DNA of 9,045 nt from Gallionella sp. (lineage in GTDB: Bacteria > Pseudomonadota > Gammaproteobacteria > Burkholderiales > Gallionellaceae). Positions 1 to 6,017 of this stretch are shown one piece after another. How positions within the stretch are numbered: position 1 is the stretch's first letter; each line of letters starts with the position of its first letter. The notes under the pieces are model-generated. The model was not told the DNA's origin and made no database searches. It worked only from the letters and a program-made list of their open reading frames with translations. The position numbers were made by a program, and so were the translations under genes. The stretch is taken from NCBI GenBank assembly GCA_017880945.1, contig JADGRM010000079.1:1-9045 (forward strand), read 5' to 3'.

Positions 1-600
1 GTCCTGACTGTCGTTGAGCGTGAGTTCGAGATTGGGAAAGGCTTGTGCGTAGGATGCGCGGTTGCGCAGCAGGGCATTCAGGGTGATCTGGTTTTCGTTG
101 GTTGGATCGGCTTCCAGTGCTGATGATTCAATGCTTATCAGGTCAGGATGTTGCGGCAGCGGCACGCTGCATTTCAGTATCCGGCAATAGCCGATAAGTG
201 CCGGTTTCAAGTCGGGCAACCGAGCGGCAATGTCGACACGGAAGAAATAGGCGGTTTGTGCGAGCAACACTATCAGCAACAACAATGCGGCCATAGCCCA
301 TGGCCAGGTACGATATTTGGGTTGGAATTCGCTTTTGTCGTCAATATCTTGCACGATGGCGACTTGTTCTGCCAGCGTCATGGGTTGCAGAACAACCATG
401 TCGGAATATGCCGATGTAATGGATTCGTCCAGTATCGGCAATTCAAGCTGCAGATCCAGTTGATCAGGGGCAAAATTGGGGCGTGTATCAAAGGCTTCCA
501 TACAATGCCCGCAGCGCACCATGCCGTGATGCGCCTCCAACTGCGCCTTGGTGATTTTGAAGTGAGTGCCGCAGTGTGGGCAGACTGTCGTTCCGTGCAT
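1..600 (-). CDS. Zinc-ribbon, single-pass membrane protein with DUF3426 domain (3' end outside window)
   Basis: Function unknown. The visible 200 codons give an N-terminal zinc ribbon (MJ0042/zinc-ribbon type) with C7-x2-C10 and C30-x2-C33 in CPHCGTHF and VRCGHCMEAFD. An acidic linker (about 38-95) follows, then one membrane segment at about 99-120 (WPWAMAALLLLIVLLAQTAY). After it come YCRILKCSVPLPQHPDLISI and the start of the DUF3426 domain with NALLRNRASYAQAFPNLELTL, where the window ends. In this family the conserved C-x4-C lies just outside the membrane (C139, C144). The likely topology is a cytoplasmic zinc ribbon with DUF3426 in the periplasm. The ATG follows the prmA TAA by one base with no Shine-Dalgarno sequence, so it is probably translated by reinitiation. 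The frame is open to the window edge with no stop. Confidence 0.93.
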   Translation of the reverse strand, partial: MHGTTVCPHCGTHFKITKAQLEAHHGMVRCGHCMEAFDTRPNFAPDQLDLQLELPILDESITSAYSDMVVLQPMTLAEQVAIVQDIDDKSEFQPKYRTWPWAMAALLLLIVLLAQTAYFFRVDIAARLPDLKPALIGYCRILKCSVPLPQHPDLISIESSALEADPTNENQITLNALLRNRASYAQAFPNLELTLNDSQD

Positions 601-601
601 C

Positions 602-1495
602 TTAACGCTTGCGCCCTGACAGGCACGACCAGCCGTCCTCGAAAATCGGGGCATTCAAATCGAACCATTGTTGATAGATGTTCATCATGTCTTGCGCCTG
701 TTCTTCAAGTATGCCGGACAACACGATTTGTCCGCCTTGCCGTGTCGATTTAGCCAACAATGGTGCAAGCATACGCAACGGGTTGGTCAGGATGTTCGCG
801 ACGACCAGATCATAACTGGATTGTGGCGCATCGTCGGGCAAATAAAACTGCACGTCCTTGACCTGATTGGCGATAGCGTTGTCGCGGCTGGCAATAACGG
901 CCTGCAAGTCTACATCAACGCCGACAGCATGGGCAGCCCCCAGCTTGAGCGCGGCAATGGCGAGGATGCCGGAGCCGCAGCCATAATCCAATACGTTTTC
1001 GCCACCGCGCAAATTGCTGTCCAGCCAGCGCAAACACAAGCGCGTGGTAGGGTGGCTACCGGTGCCGAATGCCAGGCCGGGGTCGAGCACGATGTTGATG
1101 GCGTTCGGGTCGCTGGGCGTGTGCCAGGTCGGAACGATCCATAACCGCGGCGAGATCGGGATAGGCTCGAATTGGGATTGAGTGAGACGCACCCAGTCGT
1201 TGTCGGCCAGTGTCTCGATGCGATGTTCAGGGAGTTGTTTGAGGCCGATGTTGGCGGTTGCGTTGCGCAGAATGGCGCTGACATCTTTGTCGCTGTCGAA
1301 CAGTGCGCTGACGCGGTTGTGTTGCCACACACCGGGTGGCGGTTCGCCGGGCTCGCCGAAGATAGCCTGTTCATCGGGTGTGTCGGCATCGGCATCCAGC
1401 AAGTCCACCGACAACGCGCCGAGTTCGAGCAACGCTTCGCTCAGGGCTTCGGCGTGCTCGGCATCGCTATCAACGACCAGGTTTAGCCACGGCAT
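602..1495 (-). CDS. prmA: Ribosomal protein L11 methyltransferase
   Basis: S-adenosylmethionine-dependent enzyme that trimethylates ribosomal protein L11 on lysines and the N-terminus; not essential in E. coli. Length 297 residues (E. coli 293). Seen: the N-terminal L11-recognition domain MPWLNLVVDSDAEHAEALSE followed by a linker; NDWVRLTQSQFEPI near 99-112; the diagnostic LDPGLAFGTGSHPTT at 137-151; SAM-binding motif I VLDYGCGSG at 168-176; the acidic loop VGVDVD at 191-196; VVANILTNPL at 231-240; and SGILEEQ at 260-266. The ATG shares its A with the accC TAA stop (TAATG), and no separate Shine-Dalgarno sequence is seen, so translation probably depends on accC. The order accC-prmA followed by a zinc-ribbon gene is typical of betaproteobacteria. 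Confidence 0.97.
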   Translation of the reverse strand: MPWLNLVVDSDAEHAEALSEALLELGALSVDLLDADADTPDEQAIFGEPGEPPPGVWQHNRVSALFDSDKDVSAILRNATANIGLKQLPEHRIETLADNDWVRLTQSQFEPIPISPRLWIVPTWHTPSDPNAINIVLDPGLAFGTGSHPTTRLCLRWLDSNLRGGENVLDYGCGSGILAIAALKLGAAHAVGVDVDLQAVIASRDNAIANQVKDVQFYLPDDAPQSSYDLVVANILTNPLRMLAPLLAKSTRQGGQIVLSGILEEQAQDMMNIYQQWFDLNAPIFEDGWSCLSGRKR

Positions 1496-2850
1496 TATTT
1501 AACTTTGGTACGCTCGGCCAAACGCTCTTCCAGATAATGAATGTTGGTGCCGCCGCGTATGAAGGCTGCGTCTTGCAGCAATTCGCGATGCAGTGCGATG
1601 TTGGTCTCGATGCCTTCCACGGCCATTTCAGAAAGAGCGGTGCGCATTCGCGCCATGGCTTGTTCGCGTGTGTCGCCGTAGGCAATGATTTTGCCTATCA
1701 TCGAGTCGTAGTACGGGGGCACGAAATAGTTGGCGTACACATGTGAATCCACGCGGATGCCGGGACCGCCGGGCGGGTGCCAGGTGGTGATGCGTCCTGG
1801 AGAAGGTGTGAATTTGTAAGGATGCTCGGCATTGATACGGCATTCGATGGCGTGCCCCCTGAACTCGATGTCGCGCTGTTTGAATGGCAGCTTTTCCCCG
1901 GCGGCGATGCGAATTTGTTGCTGTACGATGTCGATGCCGGTAATCATTTCCGTCACCGGATGTTCCACCTGAACACGGGTGTTCATTTCGATGAAAAAAA
2001 ACTCGCCATTTTCATATAAGAACTCGAATGTACCTGCGCCGCGATAGCCGATCTTGCGGCAGGCCTCGGCACAACGCTCGCCGACCTTATTGCGCATCTT
2101 TGCATCGAGCAAGGGTGCCGGGGCTTCTTCGAGAATCTTTTGGTGGCGGCGCTGCATCGAGCAATCACGTTCGCCCAAATACACCGCGTTGCCATGTTGG
2201 TCGGCGAGCACCTGGATCTCGATATGGCGCGGGTTCTCCAAAAACTTTTCCATGTAGACCATGGGGTTGTTGAAGGCAGCCTGCGCTTCAGAACGCGTCA
2301 TGGTCACCGCATTCAGCAGAGCCGCTTCGGTATGTACCACGCGCATGCCGCGCCCGCCGCCGCCGCCGGAAGCTTTGATAATGACCGGGTAGCCGATGCT
2401 GCGCGCGATCTTGATGATCTCTGCGGGGCTGTCCGGTAACGCGCCTTCAACACCCGGCACGCAGGGCACGCCGGCTTTCTTCATCGCGATCTTGGCACTT
2501 ACCTTGTCGCCCATCAACCGAATGGTTTCGGCGCGCGGGCCGATGAATACGAAACCGCACTTTTCGACGCGCTCGGAAAAATCCGCGTTCTCCGACAGGA
2601 ACCCATAACCGGGATGGATGGCCTGCGCATCGGTTACTTCTGCCGCGCTAATGATGGCGGGGATGTTCAGATAGCTTTGAATAGAAGAAGCCGGGCCGAT
2701 ACAAACCGATTCATCGGCCAGTTTCACATACTTGGCATCCGCATCCGCTTCGGAATGCACGACGACGGTTTTAATCCCCAACTCGCGGCAGGCGCGCTGG
2801 ATGCGCAACGCTATTTCACCGCGATTTGCGATCAGAATTTTCTCAAACAT
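1495..2850 (-). CDS. accC: Biotin carboxylase subunit of acetyl-CoA carboxylase
   Basis: ATP-dependent enzyme that carboxylates the biotin on AccB using bicarbonate, the first half-reaction of acetyl-CoA carboxylase. Length 451 residues (E. coli 449). Seen: the N-terminal domain MFEKILIANRGEIALRIQRA and HPGYGFLSENADF (79-91); the ATP-grasp domain with the glycine-rich loop KASGGGGGRGMRVV (159-172), EKFLENPRHIEIQVLAD (201-217), ERDCSMQRRHQKILEEAPAP and FIEMNTRVQVEHPVTE (286-301). Active-site residues fall at the E. coli numbers: K116, K159, H209, K238, E276, E288, R292 and R338. The start at 2850 is set by GGAG and by homology; the in-frame extension to 2940 is rejected. The TAA stop overlaps the prmA ATG as TAATG. 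Its 5' region carries the duplicated start and long stem described separately, which may alter translation relative to accB. Confidence 0.98.
   Translation of the reverse strand: MFEKILIANRGEIALRIQRACRELGIKTVVVHSEADADAKYVKLADESVCIGPASSIQSYLNIPAIISAAEVTDAQAIHPGYGFLSENADFSERVEKCGFVFIGPRAETIRLMGDKVSAKIAMKKAGVPCVPGVEGALPDSPAEIIKIARSIGYPVIIKASGGGGGRGMRVVHTEAALLNAVTMTRSEAQAAFNNPMVYMEKFLENPRHIEIQVLADQHGNAVYLGERDCSMQRRHQKILEEAPAPLLDAKMRNKVGERCAEACRKIGYRGAGTFEFLYENGEFFFIEMNTRVQVEHPVTEMITGIDIVQQQIRIAAGEKLPFKQRDIEFRGHAIECRINAEHPYKFTPSPGRITTWHPPGGPGIRVDSHVYANYFVPPYYDSMIGKIIAYGDTREQAMARMRTALSEMAVEGIETNIALHRELLQDAAFIRGGTNIHYLEERLAERTKVK
2816..2850 (-). repeat. Direct repeat of the accC 5' end, copy within the intact gene
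   Basis: Partner of the repeat at 2937-2971. This copy runs into the complete accC reading frame and has the better Shine-Dalgarno sequence, so it is the functional start. Confidence 0.92.
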
Positions 2851-2857
2851 GTGATGT

Positions 2858-2861
2858 CTCC
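2858..2861 (-). promoter_or_regulatory. accC ribosome-binding site
   Basis: GGAG on the minus strand, 7 bases before the ATG at 2850. It decides the accC start: the frame is open further upstream to a GTG at 2940, but that extension has no homology, and MFEKILIANRG is the standard AccC N-terminus. Confidence 0.8.
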
Positions 2862-2878
2862 GCAGTGAAATAGCGTTT

Positions 2879-2893
2879 GTGGCTTTCAGCCAC
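2879..2893 (-). repeat. Second compact hairpin before accC
   Basis: Minus-strand GTGGCT-GAA-AGCCAC, a 6-bp stem (or 5 bp with a TGAAA loop). It ends one base before the arm of the long accC stem, so the two could stack in the message. The pair of hairpins resembles a small REP-like unit, but I recognise no known REP family. Confidence 0.65.
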
Positions 2894-2917
2894 GGGGCGA
2901 TTTGGCTGCGCCGCTGC

Positions 2918-2933
2918 GCTGCCTTTCGGCAGC
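2918..2933 (-). repeat. Perfect hairpin with GAAA tetraloop
   Basis: Minus-strand sequence GCTGCC-GAAA-GGCAGC: a perfect 6-bp GC-rich stem with a GNRA-type loop, in the segment between the two accC starts. It is followed by 24 bases and a second hairpin of the same design. No T-run follows, so it is not an intrinsic terminator. Confidence 0.7.
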
Positions 2934-2936
2934 TGG

Positions 2937-2971
2937 TCACCGCGATTGGCTATCAGGATTTTTTCAAACAT
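2937..2971 (-). repeat. Direct repeat of the accC 5' end, upstream copy
   Basis: 35 bases matching 2816-2850, in the same orientation, with 31 of 35 identical. The differences are GAA for GAG, ATC for ATT, ATA for ATC and GCC for GCA. Similarity stops abruptly after the GGTGA at the end of the repeat. Confidence 0.92.
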
Positions 2972-3226
2972 GGTGTTGGGTACCCCTATCAATTCATTTT
3001 GCGAACACCCGCTATGCGGATTGGCTGCTTAAATCACTTCGGGCGAATCCACCCGTAAATGATTAGCTGGTGTGTTCTCATCTGCTGCACATGCACCTTC
3101 AGCTCGCGCGCTTTTCGTCTATTCGGTCTGCATGTCGTATCGCTCGCTTTGTTGATTCTTGCGCATCATCCCGCAAAAGCGACTAGTGGAAGGATCATGC
3201 CGATTGTTTTCGTGGCTAGTGAGCGT

Positions 3227-3673
3227 CTAACTGATGACAAACAGTGGTTGACCAAATTCGACGGGTTGCCCGTTCTCAACCAGGATTGCTGTGATAACGC
3301 CAGCTTTATCCGACTCGATTTCGTTGAGCAGCTTCATCGCCTCGATGATGCACAAAGTATCTCCGCTATTTACGGATTGACCAACATCCACAAATGCTTT
3401 GGAACCCGGTGAGGCAGAGCGGTAAAACGTGCCTACCATAGGTGACTTGACCACATGGCCCTCCGCTACCGGCGGTTTGCTTGGCTCGGCTGCAACTGCC
3501 ACGGCAGCAACCGGGATAGCCATTGCTTGTTGAGGAGCTGCTGCATATACCTGTTGTGCTGAAGCCGCGGTGCGGGTGATGCGTACCCGTTCTTCGCCCT
3601 CGCTGATTTCCAGTTCGGCAATGCCGGAGCTTTCGACCAACTCAATCAATGTCTTGAGTTTGCGTAAATCCAT
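3227..3673 (-). CDS. accB: Biotin carboxyl carrier protein of acetyl-CoA carboxylase
   Basis: Carries the biotin that shuttles carboxyl groups between biotin carboxylase (AccC) and the carboxyltransferase in malonyl-CoA synthesis, the first committed step of fatty acid synthesis. Length 148 residues (E. coli 156). Seen: an N-terminal dimerisation segment MDLRKLKTLIELVESSGIAE with SEGEERVRI, then a flexible Ala/Pro/Val-rich linker (about 36-70), then the biotinyl domain from about residue 72 (VVKSPMVGTFYRS). The biotin acceptor lysine is K114 in the motif EAMKLLNEIE. The protruding-thumb type segment PGSKAFVDVGQSV is present, and the end is GQPVEFGQPLFVIS. The start is fixed by the strong Shine-Dalgarno sequence. 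Unlike the usual tight accB-accC pair, 376 bases separate its TAG stop from the accC ATG. Confidence 0.98.
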   Translation of the reverse strand: MDLRKLKTLIELVESSGIAELEISEGEERVRITRTAASAQQVYAAAPQQAMAIPVAAVAVAAEPSKPPVAEGHVVKSPMVGTFYRSASPGSKAFVDVGQSVNSGDTLCIIEAMKLLNEIESDKAGVITAILVENGQPVEFGQPLFVIS

Positions 3674-3679
3674 GGTGAT

Positions 3680-3685
3680 CTCCTT
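3680..3685 (-). promoter_or_regulatory. Strong ribosome-binding site of accB
   Basis: A perfect AAGGAG on the minus strand, 6 bases before the accB ATG. Its first two bases belong to the aroQ TAA stop codon. It is the strongest Shine-Dalgarno sequence in the window, consistent with AccB being needed at high level. Confidence 0.8.
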
Positions 3686-4127
3686 AATCTTGGTTTTTAT
3701 GGTTCAGTGCGAATTGCACCGCGAATTCATAGCCTGCTGCGCCCAAGCCGCTGATCACACCAATGGCGAGATCGGAAAAAAACGATTCCTTGCGGAACGC
3801 CTCGCGCGCGAATACATTAGAAAGATGTACTTCAATGAACGGGATGGCTACCGCCGCCAGTGCATCGCGCAATGCCACGCTGGTGTGGGTGAATGCTGCC
3901 GGATTGATAATGATGAACTGAGTACCATCGGCGCGCGCTTGCTGTACGCGTCCCACCAGTTCAAACTCGGCATTGCTCTGGAAGCAATGCAAGTTTGCGC
4001 CGCTTTTGCCAGCTAATGTCATTAAATGATTGTTAATTTCGTCCAACGTGACACGGCCATACACCTCCGGCTCGCGACTGCCGAGCATATTCAGGTTGGG
4101 TCCATGCAACACAAGGATGTTTTTCAT
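3684..4127 (-). CDS. aroQ: 3-dehydroquinate dehydratase, type II
   Basis: Cytoplasmic shikimate-pathway enzyme that converts 3-dehydroquinate to 3-dehydroshikimate; type II enzymes are small flavodoxin-like proteins forming dodecamers. Length 147 residues is typical. Seen: LVLHGPNLNMLGSREPEVYG near residues 6-24, with N11/N13, R18 and the catalytic tyrosine Y23; FQSNAEFEL at 49-57; INPAAFTHTSVALRDAL at 74-90, with N75 and H81; IEVHLSN at 98-104, with E99 and the catalytic histidine H101; and AREAFRKESFFSD at 107-119, with the substrate-binding arginines. Two departures: Gly59 stands where most members have Asp in the ELIDRI segment, and KES replaces the commoner HHS/RHS. The TAA stop overlaps the accB ribosome-binding site, so aroQ and accB are co-transcribed, joining aromatic amino acid and fatty acid synthesis genes as is usual in many Proteobacteria. 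Confidence 0.97.
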   Translation of the reverse strand: MKNILVLHGPNLNMLGSREPEVYGRVTLDEINNHLMTLAGKSGANLHCFQSNAEFELVGRVQQARADGTQFIIINPAAFTHTSVALRDALAAVAIPFIEVHLSNVFAREAFRKESFFSDLAIGVISGLGAAGYEFAVQFALNHKNQD

Positions 4128-4191
4128 GTGTGCAGATTACCGTAAATTAGGGCGATTTGTCCAATTTTTTGACGAAGATAGACAAAATATA
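4128..4191 (-). other. AT-rich spacer between dsbD and aroQ, possible weak promoter for the acc block
   Basis: This is one of only two real gaps in the window and the natural place for an aroQ-accB-accC-prmA promoter. Read on the minus strand, a TTGGAC (-35-like, 4159-4164) is followed after 19 bases by TAATCT (-10-like, 4134-4139); the spacer is longer than the ideal 17 and the -10 is poor, so this is only a candidate. Transcription from it would give an almost leaderless aroQ message, and no Shine-Dalgarno sequence is visible before the aroQ ATG. A 6-base dyad, TTTGTC at 4156-4161 and GACAAA at 4181-4186, surrounds the -35 side and could be an operator or chance. No GC-rich stem with a T-run, hence no clear terminator for dsbD. 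Confidence 0.3.
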
Positions 4192-6015
4192 TTAAAGCCC
4201 AACACCTTGCAACGTTTTTAAAAACTGCTTGGAATCCTGATAACCGGTCACGCGGAAATCGCCCATTTCTTTGCCGCCTGCATCGAAGAATAGAATGCCG
4301 GGTGGGCCGAACAGGTTATAGCGTTTCAGCATGGCTTTATCGGCTTCGCTGTTTGCCGTGACATCAGCTTGCAGCAGCAATACCGGTTTGAGTTTGGCTA
4401 CTACCGCGGTATCGGCAAAGGTGAAGCGTTCCATTTCCTTGCAGGAGATGCACCAGTCGGCGTAGAAATCAAGCATCACGGTCTGCCCGCGTGCCTGGAT
4501 GATACGCTGGTCGAGTTCCGCAAGGTCTTTGACACTTGAAAATTTCAGCATGGCGGGCGTTTGTGTTTCAGTGCGACCGATGTTGCCGAGCGGGCGGAGG
4601 ATGTCGCGGGAACCGGACAGGGCTCCGACCAAATAAGCCGCGCCCAGCAACAAGGCAAACAGGCCGATTCCTTTGAGAAGTTTGTTCCAGCCATTGGCAT
4701 TATGTGGCAGCGCATCCAGTGCGCGCAGGTAAATCGCCGAGAAGATCAGCAGCGCCGCCCATAGCAGCATCTCAACGCTGACGGATAGCAAAGGTTGGAT
4801 GATCCAGATCGCCAGCGCCAGCAACATCACGCCAAAGAATTGTTTGACCGCTTCCATCCACGCGCCTGCCTTGGGCAGCAGCACGCCAGCAGAAGTACCG
4901 ATCAGCAGTAGGGGCGCGCCCATGCCTAGCGCCATCGCAAACAAAGCGACACCGCCCAGCACGGCATCGTGCGTCTGGCCGATATAGAGCAACGCACCGG
5001 CTAAAGGCGCAGCCACGCACGGGCCCATGATGATTGCGGACAGCGCGCCCATCATGAACACGCCGCCCAGATGACCTCCGTGCAAGCGGTTGCTGGTGGT
5101 GGACAGCTTGCTTTGCAGCGCGGTAGGCAGTTGCAACTCATAAAATCCAAACATGGACAGCGACAGCAGCACGAACACGGCAGCGAAGCTGCCGAGCACC
5201 CAGGGTGTTTGCAGCGCGTTTGAGATCAGGTTGCCAGAATATCCAGCCGCCACACCAGCCGCCGCATAGGTTATTGCCATACCCAGCACATAGGCCAGCG
5301 ACAGGATGAAGGCGTGCATATGGGTGATCTTGTGGCCACGCCCGACGATGATGCCGGACAGGATCGGAATCATCGGGAATACGCACGGGGTCAACGCCAG
5401 CAGTAACCCCGCACCGAAAAAGAAGGAGACAATCAGCCAGAAACCACCATTCTTGAAAAGTTGGGCGATTTGCGAACTTTCGGATACGGGGGTTTGCGAT
5501 GAAGGCAGCGGGGTTACAGTAATGACGGGTGGTGCAAGCTGGCCGGTCGTCGCATCCGGCAGGTTGATGTGCAAAGTCTTGGTGATGGGCGGGTAGCATA
5601 GCCCCTCCTCGCTGCAACCCTGGTAGACGGCGTTCAGCGTTATGTCTGTTGCCGGACCAGACGGGCGATCCAGCATGATCAAGGCTTGAAACGAACGATG
5701 GAAGACTTCGGTGTCGCCGAAGTTGGGGTCATGCTTTATTTCGCCTTTGGGCAAATTCACTGCCGTGACTTTGACCGCGTTGTCCTGGGTGGCAAAGGTA
5801 ATTTTGTCACGATACAGATAGTAGCTGGGCGTCACGTTGAAGCTGGCCTGCAAAGTATGTGCATCGCGCACCGCGATCTCCAGGCCGAAAGCCTTGTCCG
5901 GCGGCAGGAAGCCGGGTTGTTTGTTGCCGCCCAGGCCGGGGAGACGATCCAGAAAACTTTCCGCATTTGAGACGGGCGAGGTAACACACAGCAGCAACAG
6001 CAAGATAAATCGCAT
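4192..6015 (-). CDS. dsbD: Thiol:disulfide interchange protein DsbD (cytochrome c biogenesis)
   Basis: Inner-membrane protein that carries electrons from cytoplasmic thioredoxin to the periplasm, keeping DsbC/DsbG-type isomerases and cytochrome c maturation proteins reduced. All three domains are visible in the 607 residues. A signal peptide (about 1-18) precedes the periplasmic alpha domain, whose cysteines C134 and C140 lie in QGCSEEGLCYPP. A membrane domain of about eight helices (about 192-465) has C211 in LTPCVFPMIPILSG and C333 in MGPCVAAPLAGALLY; these are 122 residues apart, the same spacing I recall for E. coli. A C-terminal thioredoxin-like gamma domain carries YADWCISCKEMERFTF (C522/C525) and ends near the stop. 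All six redox cysteines are present, so the protein should be active. A Shine-Dalgarno AAGGA lies about 7 bases before the ATG, and the start is 2 bases after the cutA stop. It is the last gene of the first block. Confidence 0.98.
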   Translation of the reverse strand: MRFILLLLLCVTSPVSNAESFLDRLPGLGGNKQPGFLPPDKAFGLEIAVRDAHTLQASFNVTPSYYLYRDKITFATQDNAVKVTAVNLPKGEIKHDPNFGDTEVFHRSFQALIMLDRPSGPATDITLNAVYQGCSEEGLCYPPITKTLHINLPDATTGQLAPPVITVTPLPSSQTPVSESSQIAQLFKNGGFWLIVSFFFGAGLLLALTPCVFPMIPILSGIIVGRGHKITHMHAFILSLAYVLGMAITYAAAGVAAGYSGNLISNALQTPWVLGSFAAVFVLLSLSMFGFYELQLPTALQSKLSTTSNRLHGGHLGGVFMMGALSAIIMGPCVAAPLAGALLYIGQTHDAVLGGVALFAMALGMGAPLLLIGTSAGVLLPKAGAWMEAVKQFFGVMLLALAIWIIQPLLSVSVEMLLWAALLIFSAIYLRALDALPHNANGWNKLLKGIGLFALLLGAAYLVGALSGSRDILRPLGNIGRTETQTPAMLKFSSVKDLAELDQRIIQARGQTVMLDFYADWCISCKEMERFTFADTAVVAKLKPVLLLQADVTANSEADKAMLKRYNLFGPPGILFFDAGGKEMGDFRVTGYQDSKQFLKTLQGVGL

Positions 6016-6017
6016 AA

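Larger units (their letters stand above)
2807..2877 (-). promoter_or_regulatory. 17-bp stem-loop enclosing the accC ribosome-binding site and start codon
   Basis: In the minus-strand message the arm at 2861-2877 pairs with 2807-2823, inside accC codons 10-15. The stem has 16 Watson-Crick pairs and one G-U; 13 pairs are uninterrupted (AACGCTATTTCAC with GTGAAATAGCGTT). The 37-base loop (2824-2860) holds most of the GGAG Shine-Dalgarno sequence, whose first G is in the stem, and the ATG. An inverted repeat this long is very unlikely by chance in such a short region. Whether it controls accC translation is inference. Confidence 0.7.
2843..2971 (-). pseudogene. Second accC start opening a 42-codon leader ORF that overlaps accC
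   Basis: An ATG at 2969-2971 begins MFEKILIANRG, exactly the first 11 residues of AccC, then leaves homology and continues as DQLPKGSAAAQPNRP and on to a TGA at 2843-2845, inside the true accC gene in another frame. At DNA level codons 1-11 plus two bases match the real accC start except at four positions, all synonymous third bases. Offset to the real ATG is 121 bases, so the two are out of frame. A GGGG about 11 bases upstream of the ATG is a poor ribosome-binding site. It may be a dead accC fragment left by a rearrangement, or a translated leader whose ribosomes run through the accC start region. Nothing but the first 11 residues resembles a known protein. Confidence 0.7.
2851..3226 (-). 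other. Unusually long accB-accC intergenic region (376 bases)
   Basis: accB and accC are normally a few to some tens of bases apart, so this gap is unusual. The part next to accC (2851-2971) holds the duplicated accC start, two hairpins and an inverted accC copy, listed separately. The part next to accB (2972-3226), about 50% GC, shows no convincing gene on either strand: minus-strand frames are short, and the plus-strand frame opening at 3059 runs antisense into accB. Small structures there are a hairpin at 3040-3055 (6-bp stem with one G-U, GATT loop), a 5-bp stem TTGCG/CGCAA near 3159-3177, and a 6-bp dyad GGTGTT/AACACC (2972-2977, 3004-3009) around the palindrome GGGTACCC at 2978-2985. 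No T-run terminator and no good sigma-70 promoter stands out. Confidence 0.75.

Noticed and set aside
148..753. 201-codon plus-strand frame
   Set aside because: It lies opposite the zinc-ribbon/DUF3426 gene and the 3' end of prmA, both with clear family motifs; its protein has no recognisable domain.
2851..2940. 30-residue N-terminal extension of AccC to a GTG at 2940
   Set aside because: The extension has no AccC homology, comes from the hairpin segment, and has no ribbon of conserved residues; GGAG and homology both fix the start at 2850.
2972..3009. Hairpin GGTGTT/AACACC just before the leader ATG
   Set aside because: A 6-bp dyad with a 26-base loop is expected by chance at this scale; noted only as part of the spacer.
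3059..3412. Plus-strand frame with a hydrophobic, cysteine-rich N-terminus (ISWCVLICCTCTF)
   Set aside because: More than half is antisense to accB, no ribosome-binding site is evident, and no family is recognisable; a short membrane peptide cannot be excluded but is not supported.
4165..4187. Possible rho-independent terminator after dsbD
   Set aside because: The candidate stem (TTTTG/CAAAA) is AT-only and short, with no GC-rich stem before a T-run.
5138..5617. 159-codon minus-strand frame
   Set aside because: Alternative frame within dsbD, whose correct frame shows all membrane and redox motifs through this stretch.
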